Origin: JAKJEP01 sp964580995
GTDB taxonomy: Bacteria; Planctomycetota; Phycisphaerae; Sedimentisphaerales; SM23-30
DNA: 13,951 nt
Assembly: GCA_964580995.1 (NCBI GenBank)
Contig: CAZOMV010000128.1
Span: forward strand, 1-13,951
Reading direction: 5' to 3'
Shown: positions 1 through 6,537 of the stretch, in pieces
Layout of the letters: every line of letters starts with the position of its first letter
How positions within the stretch are numbered: the first letter of the stretch is position 1
Made by a program: the position numbers and the translations under genes
Notes under the pieces: model-generated
Databases searched by the model: none
What the model saw: the letters and a program-made list of their open reading frames with translations, nothing else
Told to the model about the DNA's origin: nothing

Positions 1-70
1 AAAGTATAGCAAAAGGCGCGCAAAGATGGGTAAAAGTGTGGTAAAAGTGGATGATTTAGACACGTGGCAA

Positions 71-84
71 GGGCCGAGAGGCCC
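71..84. repeat. Dispersed hairpin GGGCC-RAGA-GGCCC, copy 1
   Basis: The sequence is a perfect 5-bp stem (GGGCC/GGCCC) with loop GAGA, followed by ATTTT and a GC-rich tail. A second copy with loop AAGA and the same ATTT tail lies at 12870-12883, where it forms part of the end of a coding region. Two copies with the same stem, near-same loop and same flank suggest a dispersed element rather than chance. Confidence 0.55.
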
Positions 85-188
85 ATTTTCGCGCCGCGGG
101 CATAAATTCAATATGACGTTCCCGATGTTCACTGCCACAACCAATTCGGTGGGGAAGATTGCCTAGATTAACAATGGTAATATAGCCG

Positions 189-205
189 GACCTAACGGAT
201 AGGTC
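189..205. repeat. Small hairpin
   Basis: Arms GACCTA (189-194) and TAGGTC (200-205) enclose the loop ACGGA. The outer bases extend the pairing imperfectly (CCG on the left, GG on the right). No T-run follows, so it is not a convincing terminator. It may be another dispersed palindromic repeat. Confidence 0.35.
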
Positions 206-275
206 GGACAGGGAAAAAGAATTTTAACCACGAAGATTAGAAGAGCACGAAGGGGGAGAGAGGAAGAGATGACAG

Positions 276-325
276 CACGGACTTATACAGACTAACACGG
301 ACTGGCATGGACGGTCACGGACAAG
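276..325. repeat. 10-bp periodic repeat, five units
   Basis: Five consecutive 10-bp units begin at 276, 286, 296, 306 and 316 with the pattern CAYGGACNNN (second unit TACAGACTAA). Seven positions are conserved and the last three vary. The spacing is close to one DNA helical turn. No open frame uses it. Confidence 0.7.
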
Positions 326-546
326 GAGGAGGGAAGCGTGAAGGCGGGAAAGAGGGATTTTGAGCTGGGGGTTGAGGGCCGGGTGGGCAGGCGAAAATAA
401 TTTTATTGTAATACGTTGGGAATTAAGGGATTAGGGGAATTCGGAATAATTTTTACGTATTTTTACAAAAAGTCGGTAACAAAAAGCCTTTTGGAGCAAC
501 TTAATAGGTGGTGCAGGAAAGGCTGGCGAAATTTCAGGAGAAGCAA

Positions 547-3279
547 ATGGGTAAGTATTGGGTGGTTCTGGTGACGGGTTGGCTGGCGATGGGGGCGGCG
601 GGGGAAAAGGCGGACGAATCCCTTGCGGGAAAGGATCCCAACCAGTCGGCGGCGGGGGAAAATGAGGCGGAAAATCCGGGTACGGCACAGGCACAAGCGG
701 GCGATGCCGATAAGCGATTAAAGAAAGCTACGCGAACGGAAGATACGCTTTCGGTCCGGGAATTGCTGGAGAGATATGCCGCGACGCAGAAGGAGGCCTT
801 GACCTCATTCATTCATAAGACGGAAACCCGGGAGGACAGGGATATCCATTGTACGGAGCAGCATGGCGGAATCTCGGCTCGTTTTCTTAAAGATACGCAA
901 TACTACGAGCATGAAGTTCGTACGGATGGTGTAAGAGCAAAATGTATATTTTCTAATTGGGGCCAAGTGAGAGAGAATGTCGTATTATCCAGGGATAATC
1001 GCGGTTATGCCAGTTGGCTATGGGATAGTGACCAGGCTTATAGCTATTCTCGTTACGAAGATCCTTCCGATGCTGGAATACTTATACTTCGCCCTGACGG
1101 ACCGCCCGAGAGCTATACTCATCAAAAAAATTTTGCGGGCCATATCGGGGCCGCCTCCTGGGGCTATCTGGTTGGGGATGTGGAAAGATTCGATGAAATG
1201 CTCCTGAAAGCAACGAAGATCTCAGTCCGGAAGAAAAAGGTAAAAATCCGGGGTGTTTTGAATTATGTCATCGATGCCGTCAACGAACGGGGCAGCTATA
1301 CCATCTGGATCGATCCGGAACACGGCTATAATTTTTCCAAAGCCGTTGTGCAGAGACAGGCAGGCGGCAAGGCTTTCCAGATCGTTGTACAACCGGGAGA
1401 GGAGTACCTGGCCGTAGTGGAAAATACAAAATTTCAGGAGATAGATGGCGTCTGGATTCCCTGGGAAGCTACGATAAAAGATCATAGAAAATATGCCAAT
1501 GGTGATTACATAGATGATACAAAATCTTTAAAAGTTCTTTCCATGAAAATAAATCCGGATCACGAGGCCCTGGGGTCGTTTCTTCTCGATGATATACGAA
1601 ATGGAGCATGGACTAAGGTACATGGTATTGTGGGCATAGATTATACCTGGCAGGATGGGAAGGTGGTGGATAAGGCGGGGAAGGTGGTGGACCTGCGTGC
1701 CAGCAAATCGGCTGATCCTAACCAGCCGGCGGCGGGGGAAGAGGAGGTGGAAAATCCGGGTGCGGTACAGGCACAGCCGGACGATAACGATAAGCGATTA
1801 AAGAAAGCTACGCGAACGGAAGATACGCTTTCGGTCCGGGAATTGCTGGAAAGATATGCTGCCACCCAGAAGCAGGCCTTTACTTCATTCATTCATAGGA
1901 CGGAAACCCGGGAAGACAGGGATATCCATTGTACAGAGCAGCATGGCGGAATCTCGGCTCGTTTTCTTAAAGATACACAATACTACGAGCATGAAGTTCG
2001 TACAGATGGTTCCAGAGCAAAATGCATATTTTGCAATTGGGGCCAAGTGAGAGAGAATATCGTATTATCCAGGGATAATCGCCATTATGTTAGCTGGCTA
2101 TGGGATGGCGACAAGGCCTATAGCTATGGCCATACCGGAGATCCTGCCGATGCTGGGAGACTTTCACTTCGTCCCGACGGACCGGACAAGAGCTATACTC
2201 CTCAAAATAAATTTGCGGGCCATATCGGGGCCGCCACCTGGGGTTATTTGTTCGGGGATGTGGAAAGATTCGATGAAATGCTTCTGAAAGCAACGAATAT
2301 CTCCGTGCGGAATAGAAAGGAAAAAATCCGGCGTATTTCCAATTATGTCATTGATGCCGTCAACGAACGCGGACGCTATACCATCTGGATCGATCCGGAG
2401 CATGGGTATAATTTTTCCAAAGCCGTGGTATATCGACGAGCGGGCGACAAGGCTTTCCAGATCGTTCTGCAACCGGGAGAAGAATACATGGCCGTAGTGG
2501 AAAATACCAAATTTCAGGAGATAGATGGTGTCTGGATTCCCTGGGAAGCCACGATGGAAAATCAGAGAAAATTTGCCAATGGCGATTACACACATCTTAG
2601 AAAATCTTTAAAGGTACTTGCTATGGAGATCAATCCGGATCACGAGGCCCGGGGGTCGTTTCTTACCGATGATATACGGAATGGAGCATGGACTAAGGTA
2701 CATGGTATTGTGGGCATAGATTATACCTGGCAGGATGGGAAGGTGGTGGATAAGGCGGGGAAGGTTCTGGACCTGCGTGCCAGGCAAGCAGCCGATCCTA
2801 ACCAGGTGGCGGGGGAAAAGGCGGACGAATCCCTTGCGGGAAAGGATCCCAACCAGGCAGCGGCGGCGAAAGAGATGGCTCCCTTGTTTACGGTCCAGTC
2901 TTTGGAGGGGAAAGAGATCCGGCTGGAGGATTATCGCGGCAAGGTGGTGCTGCTGTATTTCTGGGCGACCTGGTGCCGGCCCTGTGTACGCTCGCTGCCG
3001 AATATGAAAAAGTTTTACGAGGAAATGCGGAAATTCGATAAATTTGAAATGATCGGCCTGAGTATGGATACAGAGAGTTCGGAGTCCCGGCTCAGGCAGT
3101 TGATCCGGGAGTATGAGCTGGCCTGGCCGCAGGGGCGGATTGGTTTGAAATCGAAAATTTGCGCGGATTATAATAATGATAAAGACCAGGCGCCCCAATA
3201 TATCCTCATCGGCCCGGAAGGAGAGATTCTTTCCCGTGATCTGGACCAGTCCGCACTCAAAACCGCCCTGGGCAGGTAG
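547..3279 (+). CDS. Secreted TlpA/ResA-type thioredoxin protein with two tandem 360-residue N-terminal units
   Basis: This 910-residue protein ends in a thioredoxin domain (about 777-910) of the TlpA/ResA type, with WCRPC at Cys810/Cys813 and a likely cis-proline in QAPQY. ATG 547 is chosen because AGGAG lies at 536-540 with a 6-nt spacer and the first residues look like a weak signal peptide (WVVLVTGWLAMGAAG); an in-frame GTG at 508 has no such support. Residues 30-389 and 390-749 are two gapless copies of one unit, about 80-85% identical. Each contains a WIDPEHGYNFSKAVV strand pattern like LolA/RseB-fold outer-membrane lipoprotein-sorting proteins, and a Cys pair (102/133, 462/493). The second unit has an extra Cys496. 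DPNQ linkers separate the parts. TlpA-type domains reduce or exchange disulfides outside the cytoplasm; what the units bind is unknown. It is transcribed away from the ArsR operon. Confidence 0.85.
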   Translation: MGKYWVVLVTGWLAMGAAGEKADESLAGKDPNQSAAGENEAENPGTAQAQAGDADKRLKKATRTEDTLSVRELLERYAATQKEALTSFIHKTETREDRDIHCTEQHGGISARFLKDTQYYEHEVRTDGVRAKCIFSNWGQVRENVVLSRDNRGYASWLWDSDQAYSYSRYEDPSDAGILILRPDGPPESYTHQKNFAGHIGAASWGYLVGDVERFDEMLLKATKISVRKKKVKIRGVLNYVIDAVNERGSYTIWIDPEHGYNFSKAVVQRQAGGKAFQIVVQPGEEYLAVVENTKFQEIDGVWIPWEATIKDHRKYANGDYIDDTKSLKVLSMKINPDHEALGSFLLDDIRNGAWTKVHGIVGIDYTWQDGKVVDKAGKVVDLRASKSADPNQPAAGEEEVENPGAVQAQPDDNDKRLKKATRTEDTLSVRELLERYAATQKQAFTSFIHRTETREDRDIHCTEQHGGISARFLKDTQYYEHEVRTDGSRAKCIFCNWGQVRENIVLSRDNRHYVSWLWDGDKAYSYGHTGDPADAGRLSLRPDGPDKSYTPQNKFAGHIGAATWGYLFGDVERFDEMLLKATNISVRNRKEKIRRISNYVIDAVNERGRYTIWIDPEHGYNFSKAVVYRRAGDKAFQIVLQPGEEYMAVVENTKFQEIDGVWIPWEATMENQRKFANGDYTHLRKSLKVLAMEINPDHEARGSFLTDDIRNGAWTKVHGIVGIDYTWQDGKVVDKAGKVLDLRARQAADPNQVAGEKADESLAGKDPNQAAAAKEMAPLFTVQSLEGKEIRLEDYRGKVVLLYFWATWCRPCVRSLPNMKKFYEEMRKFDKFEMIGLSMDTESSESRLRQLIREYELAWPQGRIGLKSKICADYNNDKDQAPQYILIGPEGEILSRDLDQSALKTALGR
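634..1713 (+). repeat. Tandem intragenic repeat unit A (1080 bp)
   Basis: First of two head-to-tail 1080-bp units inside the TlpA-type gene, starting at a DPNQ codon block. It aligns to unit B without a single insertion or deletion. The last 50-60 bases (around 1621-1680) are identical to 2701-2760, and 718-770 is identical to 1798-1850, while the middle is more diverged. Confidence 0.9.
1714..2793 (+). repeat. Tandem intragenic repeat unit B (1080 bp)
   Basis: Second 1080-bp unit, offset exactly 1080 bp from unit A. It encodes residues 390-749. The next DPNQ block, at 2794, starts the linker to the thioredoxin domain. Confidence 0.9.
2808..2856 (+). repeat. 49-bp exact direct repeat of 597-645
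   Basis: Positions 597-645 (just after the signal-peptide codons) recur exactly at 2808-2856 (just before the thioredoxin domain). The shared segment encodes AGEKADESLAGKDPNQ. It therefore brackets the two tandem units on both sides. Confidence 0.85.
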
Positions 3280-3405
3280 GCGGTGTAGCTTATTGCAACA
3301 TGCGGCCTTGCTGTTATTCCTACATAGAGGTTGCCGGCGGCGGGAGGAAGGTGACATACGGAGAAAGACAGGCCCAAGGTTGGATTTGAAGTAAAGCGGA
3401 AGAAA

Positions 3406-3447
3406 ATGGACGAGATGGACTTCATGGACGGCATGGACGAGATGGAC
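3406..3447. repeat. 9-bp periodic repeat, ATGGAC plus 3 variable bases
   Basis: ATGGAC occurs at 3406, 3415, 3424, 3433 and 3442, always 9 bp apart, with the spacers GAG, TTC, GGC and GAG. Read from 3406 it would encode MDEMDFMDGMDEMD, followed by an open frame into the adjacent hairpin repeat, but there is no ribosome binding site and no gene-like context. Confidence 0.75.
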
Positions 3448-3463
3448 ATAAGAAAAAACCTGG

Positions 3464-3483
3464 ATTCCTGCTTTCGCAGGAAT
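3464..3483. repeat. dRS3-like hairpin ATTCCTGC-TTTC-GCAGGAAT
   Basis: A perfect 8-bp stem with a 4-nt loop, flanked by CCTGG on the left and GAC on the right. The ATTCC...GGAAT design resembles a class of dispersed repeats found in many bacteria (for example neisserial dRS3). A degenerate relative with the same CCTGG flank lies at 12965-12984. Confidence 0.6.
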
Positions 3484-3541
3484 GACCGGCGGGCGATCAT
3501 TCGTTTGGTATTTACATTATGTATATAGGGGACGAGAAAAT

Positions 3542-3564
3542 GGTGGGTTAAGAACCCACCCTAC
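3542..3564 (-). repeat. REP-like hairpin with GTAGGGT head, copy 1; possible terminator of the ArsR operon
   Basis: Read on the minus strand this is GTAGG followed by a perfect stem-loop (arms GGTGGGTT and AACCCACC, 3-nt loop). ATTTTCTC follows the stem on the minus strand, a weak T-rich tail. It lies about 75 bp beyond the stop of the last operon gene, so it may also act as a transcription terminator there. Confidence 0.55.
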
Positions 3565-3637
3565 GGGAATGACCGGCGGGTGCGGGAATGGTATATGGGG
3601 GCGTGGTAAAGGGTTGAAAGAAGGGAAGAGGGATTCT

Positions 3638-4333
3638 TCAGGGGGCGGCGTAGATGAGGTAGAGACCGGCCAGGAGGATCAAGATGCCACAGATTTTTTT
3701 GAGGATGATAGCGCCCTGGGATTTTTCGTTCCAGTTCAGGTAGCGCTGGACGAGTTCGGTGCAGGTGCCGGCCAGGACGATGACGGAGCAGTGGCCGATA
3801 CCGTAGAGCAGCAGGAGTAGGATGCCGTACCCTAGCTGGGAGGAGGCCAATTGGAAGGTGACGCCCAGCATGGGGGCCATAAAGGCGAAGGTGCAGGGGC
3901 CCAGGGCGATGCCGAAGACCAGGCCCAGGATAAAGGCGGCCAGGGGGCCTTTGCGTTTCATGCCGACCTGGGCCGGGCCGAAGGGCAGGGGAATGACCTC
4001 GAGGAGGTAGAGGCCGACCAGGAAGAAGATCAGGGCGACGAAGTAATTGCCATAGCGGCCGAGGTCGCCCATCATGCGGCCGGCGGCGGCGGTGAGGGCC
4101 CCCACGGCGGCGATGGTAATGAGGATGCCGACGGCGAAGAGGGTGGAAATCCAGAAGGCCCGGCGGGTGGAGATGCGGCCCTGGTTGTCGATGAAGCCGA
4201 CGATGAGGGGGAGGCTGGCGAGGTGGCAGGGGCTGAGGAGGATGCTGAGAATGCCCCAGGTGAAGGCGGCGGTGATGGCAATCAGGGGAGTACCTTCGAC
4301 CGCTTTCGTTAAGGTATGGAAAAGTTCTTGCAT
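3638..4333 (-). CDS. ccdA: CcdA-type transmembrane thiol electron carrier
   Basis: This 231-residue, strongly hydrophobic protein belongs to the CcdA/DsbD-beta family, which moves electrons from cytoplasmic thioredoxin to thiol proteins outside the membrane. About six membrane segments are visible. The paired family motifs are SPCHLASLP (Cys36) and GPCTFAFMAPML (Cys147), the two cysteines expected to form the transmembrane redox pair. Further cysteines occur at 182, 191 and 215. Its length fits a lone CcdA rather than full DsbD. The ATG lies 3 nt after the TGA of the preceding thioredoxin gene, with GAGGTT upstream, so translation is probably coupled. As the last gene of the ArsR operon it most likely supplies reducing power to the two exported thioredoxins encoded just before it. 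Confidence 0.88.
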   Translation of the reverse strand: MQELFHTLTKAVEGTPLIAITAAFTWGILSILLSPCHLASLPLIVGFIDNQGRISTRRAFWISTLFAVGILITIAAVGALTAAAGRMMGDLGRYGNYFVALIFFLVGLYLLEVIPLPFGPAQVGMKRKGPLAAFILGLVFGIALGPCTFAFMAPMLGVTFQLASSQLGYGILLLLLYGIGHCSVIVLAGTCTELVQRYLNWNEKSQGAIILKKICGILILLAGLYLIYAAP

Positions 4334-4336
4334 GGA

Positions 4337-5287
4337 TCACTGAACCTCAAACTGGGCCAACTGTTTTTCGATATCCTCCGTGGAGAAGAAGCCCACGTGT
4401 CGATAGACTTCGCGCCCGGTTTTATCGAAGAAGATTTGCGTGGGGATGGAGCGCACCTGATAGCGGGCGGCGAGAACCTGCTCCTGTTTGGCTTCCAGAT
4501 AGAGGAGGTTCAGCTTGCCGGTATCGTGTTTGCCCTCCAGTTCTGCCAGAACTGGTTTCATTTTATCCGGGCCGCAGCAGCTAGCGGCACTGAACACCGC
4601 CAGTGTCACCTTGCCATTGGTGCGGGCCTGGTCCAGCGGATTCTCTTTGGCCAGAGTCGATTGTTTTTCGGCCCAGCCGGCGGAGACCCGGATATCCAGG
4701 TTTTGGCCCAGGGTTTTCAGGTGTTCCGTGATTCTTTGCTGCTTTTTTTCCTTTAGAACAAACGGACCAATCTGGTCTTTCACCTTCTCCAGCGGTGTGC
4801 CGCAGAAGATGCTCTCGTTCTCCTGGTAGAATTTTTCGATGTCGGCCCCGGTTACTTCGATTTTTTCCGTCAGGCGAGCGACATAGGCGTTGATGATGTC
4901 CTGCTCGGTTTTCGGTTGGCTGGCAGGGTCATTTGGTTCGGGTGATGCCTGAGCCGTTTTGACAATCAACTTCGGGGTTACTTCCTGTTCCATGACGAAA
5001 AAGGCATTTTGGTTCAATTGTTTCTGCATGGGTTTCGGCGCCGCGGCAATGGCCTTTTGCAGATCTTCGCGGGTGAATTTCAGATCGCCGGATTGCAGGA
5101 GTACGCCTTCGGGCAATTCGGCCAGTTGGGCATAGGTGAGGACACCCGCCGCCAGGCCGGGATAGGCGGTTTCTACGAGGTTTTTCTGCTGGGCGGATGG
5201 TTCCTGCGGAGCCGGTTCGGCGGCCCCAGTCGGAAGCGTCAGGGCACAATAAAATCCAATCGCTGCTACGGTAATAAAATGTTTCAT
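4337..5287 (-). CDS. Secreted protein with SurA-N-like helical region and degenerate (CCGPD) thioredoxin domain
   Basis: The 316-residue product starts at 5287, where AGGAG precedes the ATG by 7 nt and a signal peptide follows (MKHFITVAAIGFYCALTLPTGAA). Residues 50-205 look like the helical SurA/PpiC N-terminal chaperone domain; a PPIase domain is absent. Residues 222-316 are a thioredoxin fold with the cis-Pro segment RSIPTQIFF (Pro282). Where the WCxPC site should be, the protein reads SCCGPDKM: the Trp is replaced by Cys237, the first Cys is Cys238, and the second Cys is Asp241. It thus has a vicinal Cys pair and no normal CxxC. The C-terminal third closely resembles the neighbouring gene at 5337-5825 (IPTQIFFD, RH-GFFS), so the two probably arose by duplication. 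A role as a thiol-binding chaperone or metal(loid) binder is inference. Confidence 0.82.
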   Translation of the reverse strand: MKHFITVAAIGFYCALTLPTGAAEPAPQEPSAQQKNLVETAYPGLAAGVLTYAQLAELPEGVLLQSGDLKFTREDLQKAIAAAPKPMQKQLNQNAFFVMEQEVTPKLIVKTAQASPEPNDPASQPKTEQDIINAYVARLTEKIEVTGADIEKFYQENESIFCGTPLEKVKDQIGPFVLKEKKQQRITEHLKTLGQNLDIRVSAGWAEKQSTLAKENPLDQARTNGKVTLAVFSAASCCGPDKMKPVLAELEGKHDTGKLNLLYLEAKQEQVLAARYQVRSIPTQIFFDKTGREVYRHVGFFSTEDIEKQLAQFEVQ

Positions 5288-5336
5288 GGGATATCTCCTG
5301 ATTATGAATTCTATCCTAGGTAATTTACTTTGGTGA

Positions 5337-5825
5337 TCATTTGCTGCTTTTAGAGTCATTGCTGGTTTGCGGGAGGCTGGCGGAGGGGGCGGCGGCCAGG
5401 TCGCAGCCGAATTCCTTCCATTTGGCCAGGATGTCGGCTTTGGAGAAGAAGCCTTCGTGGCGGAAGAGTTCTTTGCCGGCGGGGTCGAAGAAGATCTGGG
5501 TGGGGATGAGATTGATGTTGTATTGTTTCGCCTCGTCGGGATTTTCCCAGACGTCGATGAAGTCCACCTGCATGCGGCCGGCGTATTCGGATTTGAGTTC
5601 TTCGAGGATGGGGGCCATCATTTTGCAGGGGATGCACTTGCCGGCGCCGAGGTCCACCAGCCGGGGCAGGGCCGCGGCGGTAGGTGACGCGGTGGTTGAA
5701 TCTGTCCCTGGCTGGTTTGGGATCGCGGGGGTGGGGGCGGAGGTTTTATTCTGTTTGGCGATGATGACCACGACCACCAGCGCCACCAGTATAAGAACGA
5801 TTGCGATTTTTCCGGTTTTGTTCAT
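5337..5825 (-). CDS. Membrane-anchored thioredoxin, CIPC active site
   Basis: A 162-residue protein with one N-terminal membrane segment (about 6-23), a Pro/Thr/Ser-rich linker (about 24-53) and a thioredoxin domain (about 54-141). The redox site is GKCIPCKMM (Cys64/Cys67), without the usual Trp before the first Cys. The cis-proline is in NLIPTQ (Pro108). A Cys at 141 and a Ser/Lys-rich tail follow. The orientation should place the domain outside the cytoplasm, where CcdA, encoded two genes later, could reduce it. AGGAG precedes the ATG by 7 nt. It ends 49 nt before the start of the related CCGPD thioredoxin gene and begins 23 nt after the small thioredoxin gene. Confidence 0.88.
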   Translation of the reverse strand: MNKTGKIAIVLILVALVVVVIIAKQNKTSAPTPAIPNQPGTDSTTASPTAAALPRLVDLGAGKCIPCKMMAPILEELKSEYAGRMQVDFIDVWENPDEAKQYNINLIPTQIFFDPAGKELFRHEGFFSKADILAKWKEFGCDLAAAPSASLPQTSNDSKSSK

Positions 5826-5848
5826 GACAGGCTCCTATGAAAATGGTT

Positions 5849-6082
5849 TCAGGCCAGCAATTTCTGGATTTCCTCCGGGGAGGGGACCTTGCCGACGATT
5901 TTTACCGTGCCGTCCACGGCCAGGGCGGGGGTCATCATGACGCCGAATTTCATGATTTCGTTGAGGTCGGTGACTTTTTCGAGGGTGTAGTCGAGGCCGG
6001 CGGCTTTGGCGGCGGTCTCGGCGTTTTCGGCCAGCTTTTTGCATTTGGGGCAGCCGGTGCCCAATATCTGAATTTTCTTCAC
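5849..6082 (-). CDS. Small thioredoxin of the MTH895/TM0996 type (redox-active disulfide protein 2)
   Basis: The 77-residue product has the compact Thioredoxin_3 (PF13192-like) fold seen in MTH895 and TM0996: GTGCPKCKKL near the start (Cys11/Cys14), a central MMTPALAVDG segment with the cis-proline, and a short C-terminal helix (PSPEEIQKLL). The start codon is GTG at 6082, with AGGAG 7 nt upstream. No signal peptide is present, so it is cytoplasmic. In other bacteria such small thioredoxins often lie next to ArsR regulators and COG0701 permeases. Here it may be an electron donor for the cytoplasmic face of the permease, the DGC protein or CcdA. Confidence 0.9.
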   Translation of the reverse strand: MKKIQILGTGCPKCKKLAENAETAAKAAGLDYTLEKVTDLNEIMKFGVMMTPALAVDGTVKIVGKVPSPEEIQKLLA

Positions 6083-6107
6083 GGTAAAACTCCTGATAAA
6101 ATGGCGG

Positions 6108-6494
6108 TTAGCTGCAATGGGCCAATATTTCCCTGGCTTTGGCGACGACCTTCGATACCTGTTCGTCGGCGGCCCGGACGCCCTTGGTTTTTTCGATGCC
6201 GAGGTCGGTTACTTTCAGGCAGGTATAGTTGGTGATCCCGGCCTTCTCAAAGACCTTTTTGGCACAGTCCATGGGGCAGCCGTCAATAACCAGGTTCACA
6301 TCCGCATCTTTGGCGGTCTGGATCATGCCCTGAATACCCGCGCCCAGACCGGCCAGGCAGAACATCGAACCCTGGCCCTCAAACATGAGCTGGCGGGCGG
6401 CCTTATCCGAGATTTCCGCGACGTTGGCGCCGCCGGAACAGGCGTAGATCAATACCGTCTTTTTCTTATCATTTCCACAACAGCAGTCACTCAT
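6108..6494 (-). CDS. DGC-domain putative zinc/metal-binding protein with CCC N-terminus
   Basis: This 128-residue cytoplasmic protein fits the DGC-domain family (PF08859, putative zinc-binding), named for the Asp-Gly-Cys motif present here at 71-73 in VIDGCPMDC. Other conserved-looking features are YACSGGANV with Cys19, and Cys46, Cys77 and Cys92. The N-terminus MSDCCCGND has three consecutive cysteines (4-6), a possible soft-metal ligand set; one more Cys is at 127. The ribosome binding site is GGAAAGGA, 7 nt before the ATG. It lies 43 nt after the permease gene and 25 nt before the small thioredoxin gene. The biochemical role of the family is not established; metal delivery to the permease is an inference from its cysteines and neighbours. 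Confidence 0.85.
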   Translation of the reverse strand: MSDCCCGNDKKKTVLIYACSGGANVAEISDKAARQLMFEGQGSMFCLAGLGAGIQGMIQTAKDADVNLVIDGCPMDCAKKVFEKAGITNYTCLKVTDLGIEKTKGVRAADEQVSKVVAKAREILAHCS

Positions 6495-6509
6495 ATCGTT
6501 TTCCTTTCC

Positions 6510-6524
6510 GGCCCTTGCGGGGCC
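6510..6524. other. Small hairpin between permease and DGC genes
   Basis: Arms GGCCC (6510-6514) and GGGCC (6520-6524) with a 5-nt loop lie in the 43-nt gap, just before the ribosome binding site of the DGC gene on the minus strand. No T-run follows, so it may affect mRNA processing or stability rather than termination. Confidence 0.3.
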
Positions 6525-6537
6525 TTACAAAATCATC

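Larger units (their letters stand above)
1..546. other. Repeat-rich non-coding region upstream of the TlpA-type gene
   Basis: I see no convincing gene here. A short open frame runs from the left edge to a TAG at 164-166 (a possible ATG is at 26). It has no ribosome binding site or recognisable family, and part of it is formed by the dispersed hairpin at 71-84, so I do not call it; it could be the tail of a gene starting outside the window. The region also holds a small hairpin at 189-205, a CACGAAG-rich stretch around 230-252 and a 10-bp periodic repeat at 276-325. Positions 395-505 are AT-rich and probably hold the promoter of the gene at 547, but I could not fix clear -35 and -10 boxes. Confidence 0.6.
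3280..3637. other. Non-coding gap between convergent genes, with several repeats
   Basis: This 358-bp gap separates the plus-strand TlpA-type gene from the end of the minus-strand operon. It holds a 9-bp periodic repeat (3406-3447), an ATTCCTGC/GCAGGAAT hairpin (3464-3483), a GTAGGGT-type hairpin (3542-3564) and a 15-bp direct repeat, GGAATGACCGGCGGG, at 3479-3493 and 3566-3580. I see no gene. Either hairpin could act in ending transcription of one or both convergent units. Confidence 0.6.

Noticed and set aside
26..166. Open frame of 46 codons at the left edge (possible tail of an upstream gene)
   Set aside because: No ribosome binding site, no family resemblance, and part of it is made by the dispersed hairpin at 71-84. 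It may be a gene end, but the window cannot show that.
2608..3357. Minus-strand open frame of 249 codons opposite the TlpA domain
   Set aside because: No start signal or recognisable domain; it overlaps the thioredoxin domain with its WCRPC motif on the other strand.
3406..3530. Small peptide starting MDEMDFMDGMDEMD
   Set aside because: It arises from the 9-bp repeat and runs into a hairpin repeat; there is no ribosome binding site.
3406..3580. CRISPR-like array
   Set aside because: The repeat unit is 9 bp with 3 variable bases, and the other repeats are different hairpins; there is no regular repeat-spacer pattern and there are no cas genes.
3851..4312. Long plus-strand open frame opposite ccdA
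   Set aside because: Composition is the low-complexity Glu/Gly/Ala shadow of a GC-rich minus-strand gene; ccdA itself has clear motifs and coupling.
4560..4600. Selenocysteine or recoding at the CCGPD thioredoxin site
   Set aside because: The codons are ordinary TGC TGC GGC CCG GAT with no internal TGA; the site is simply altered.
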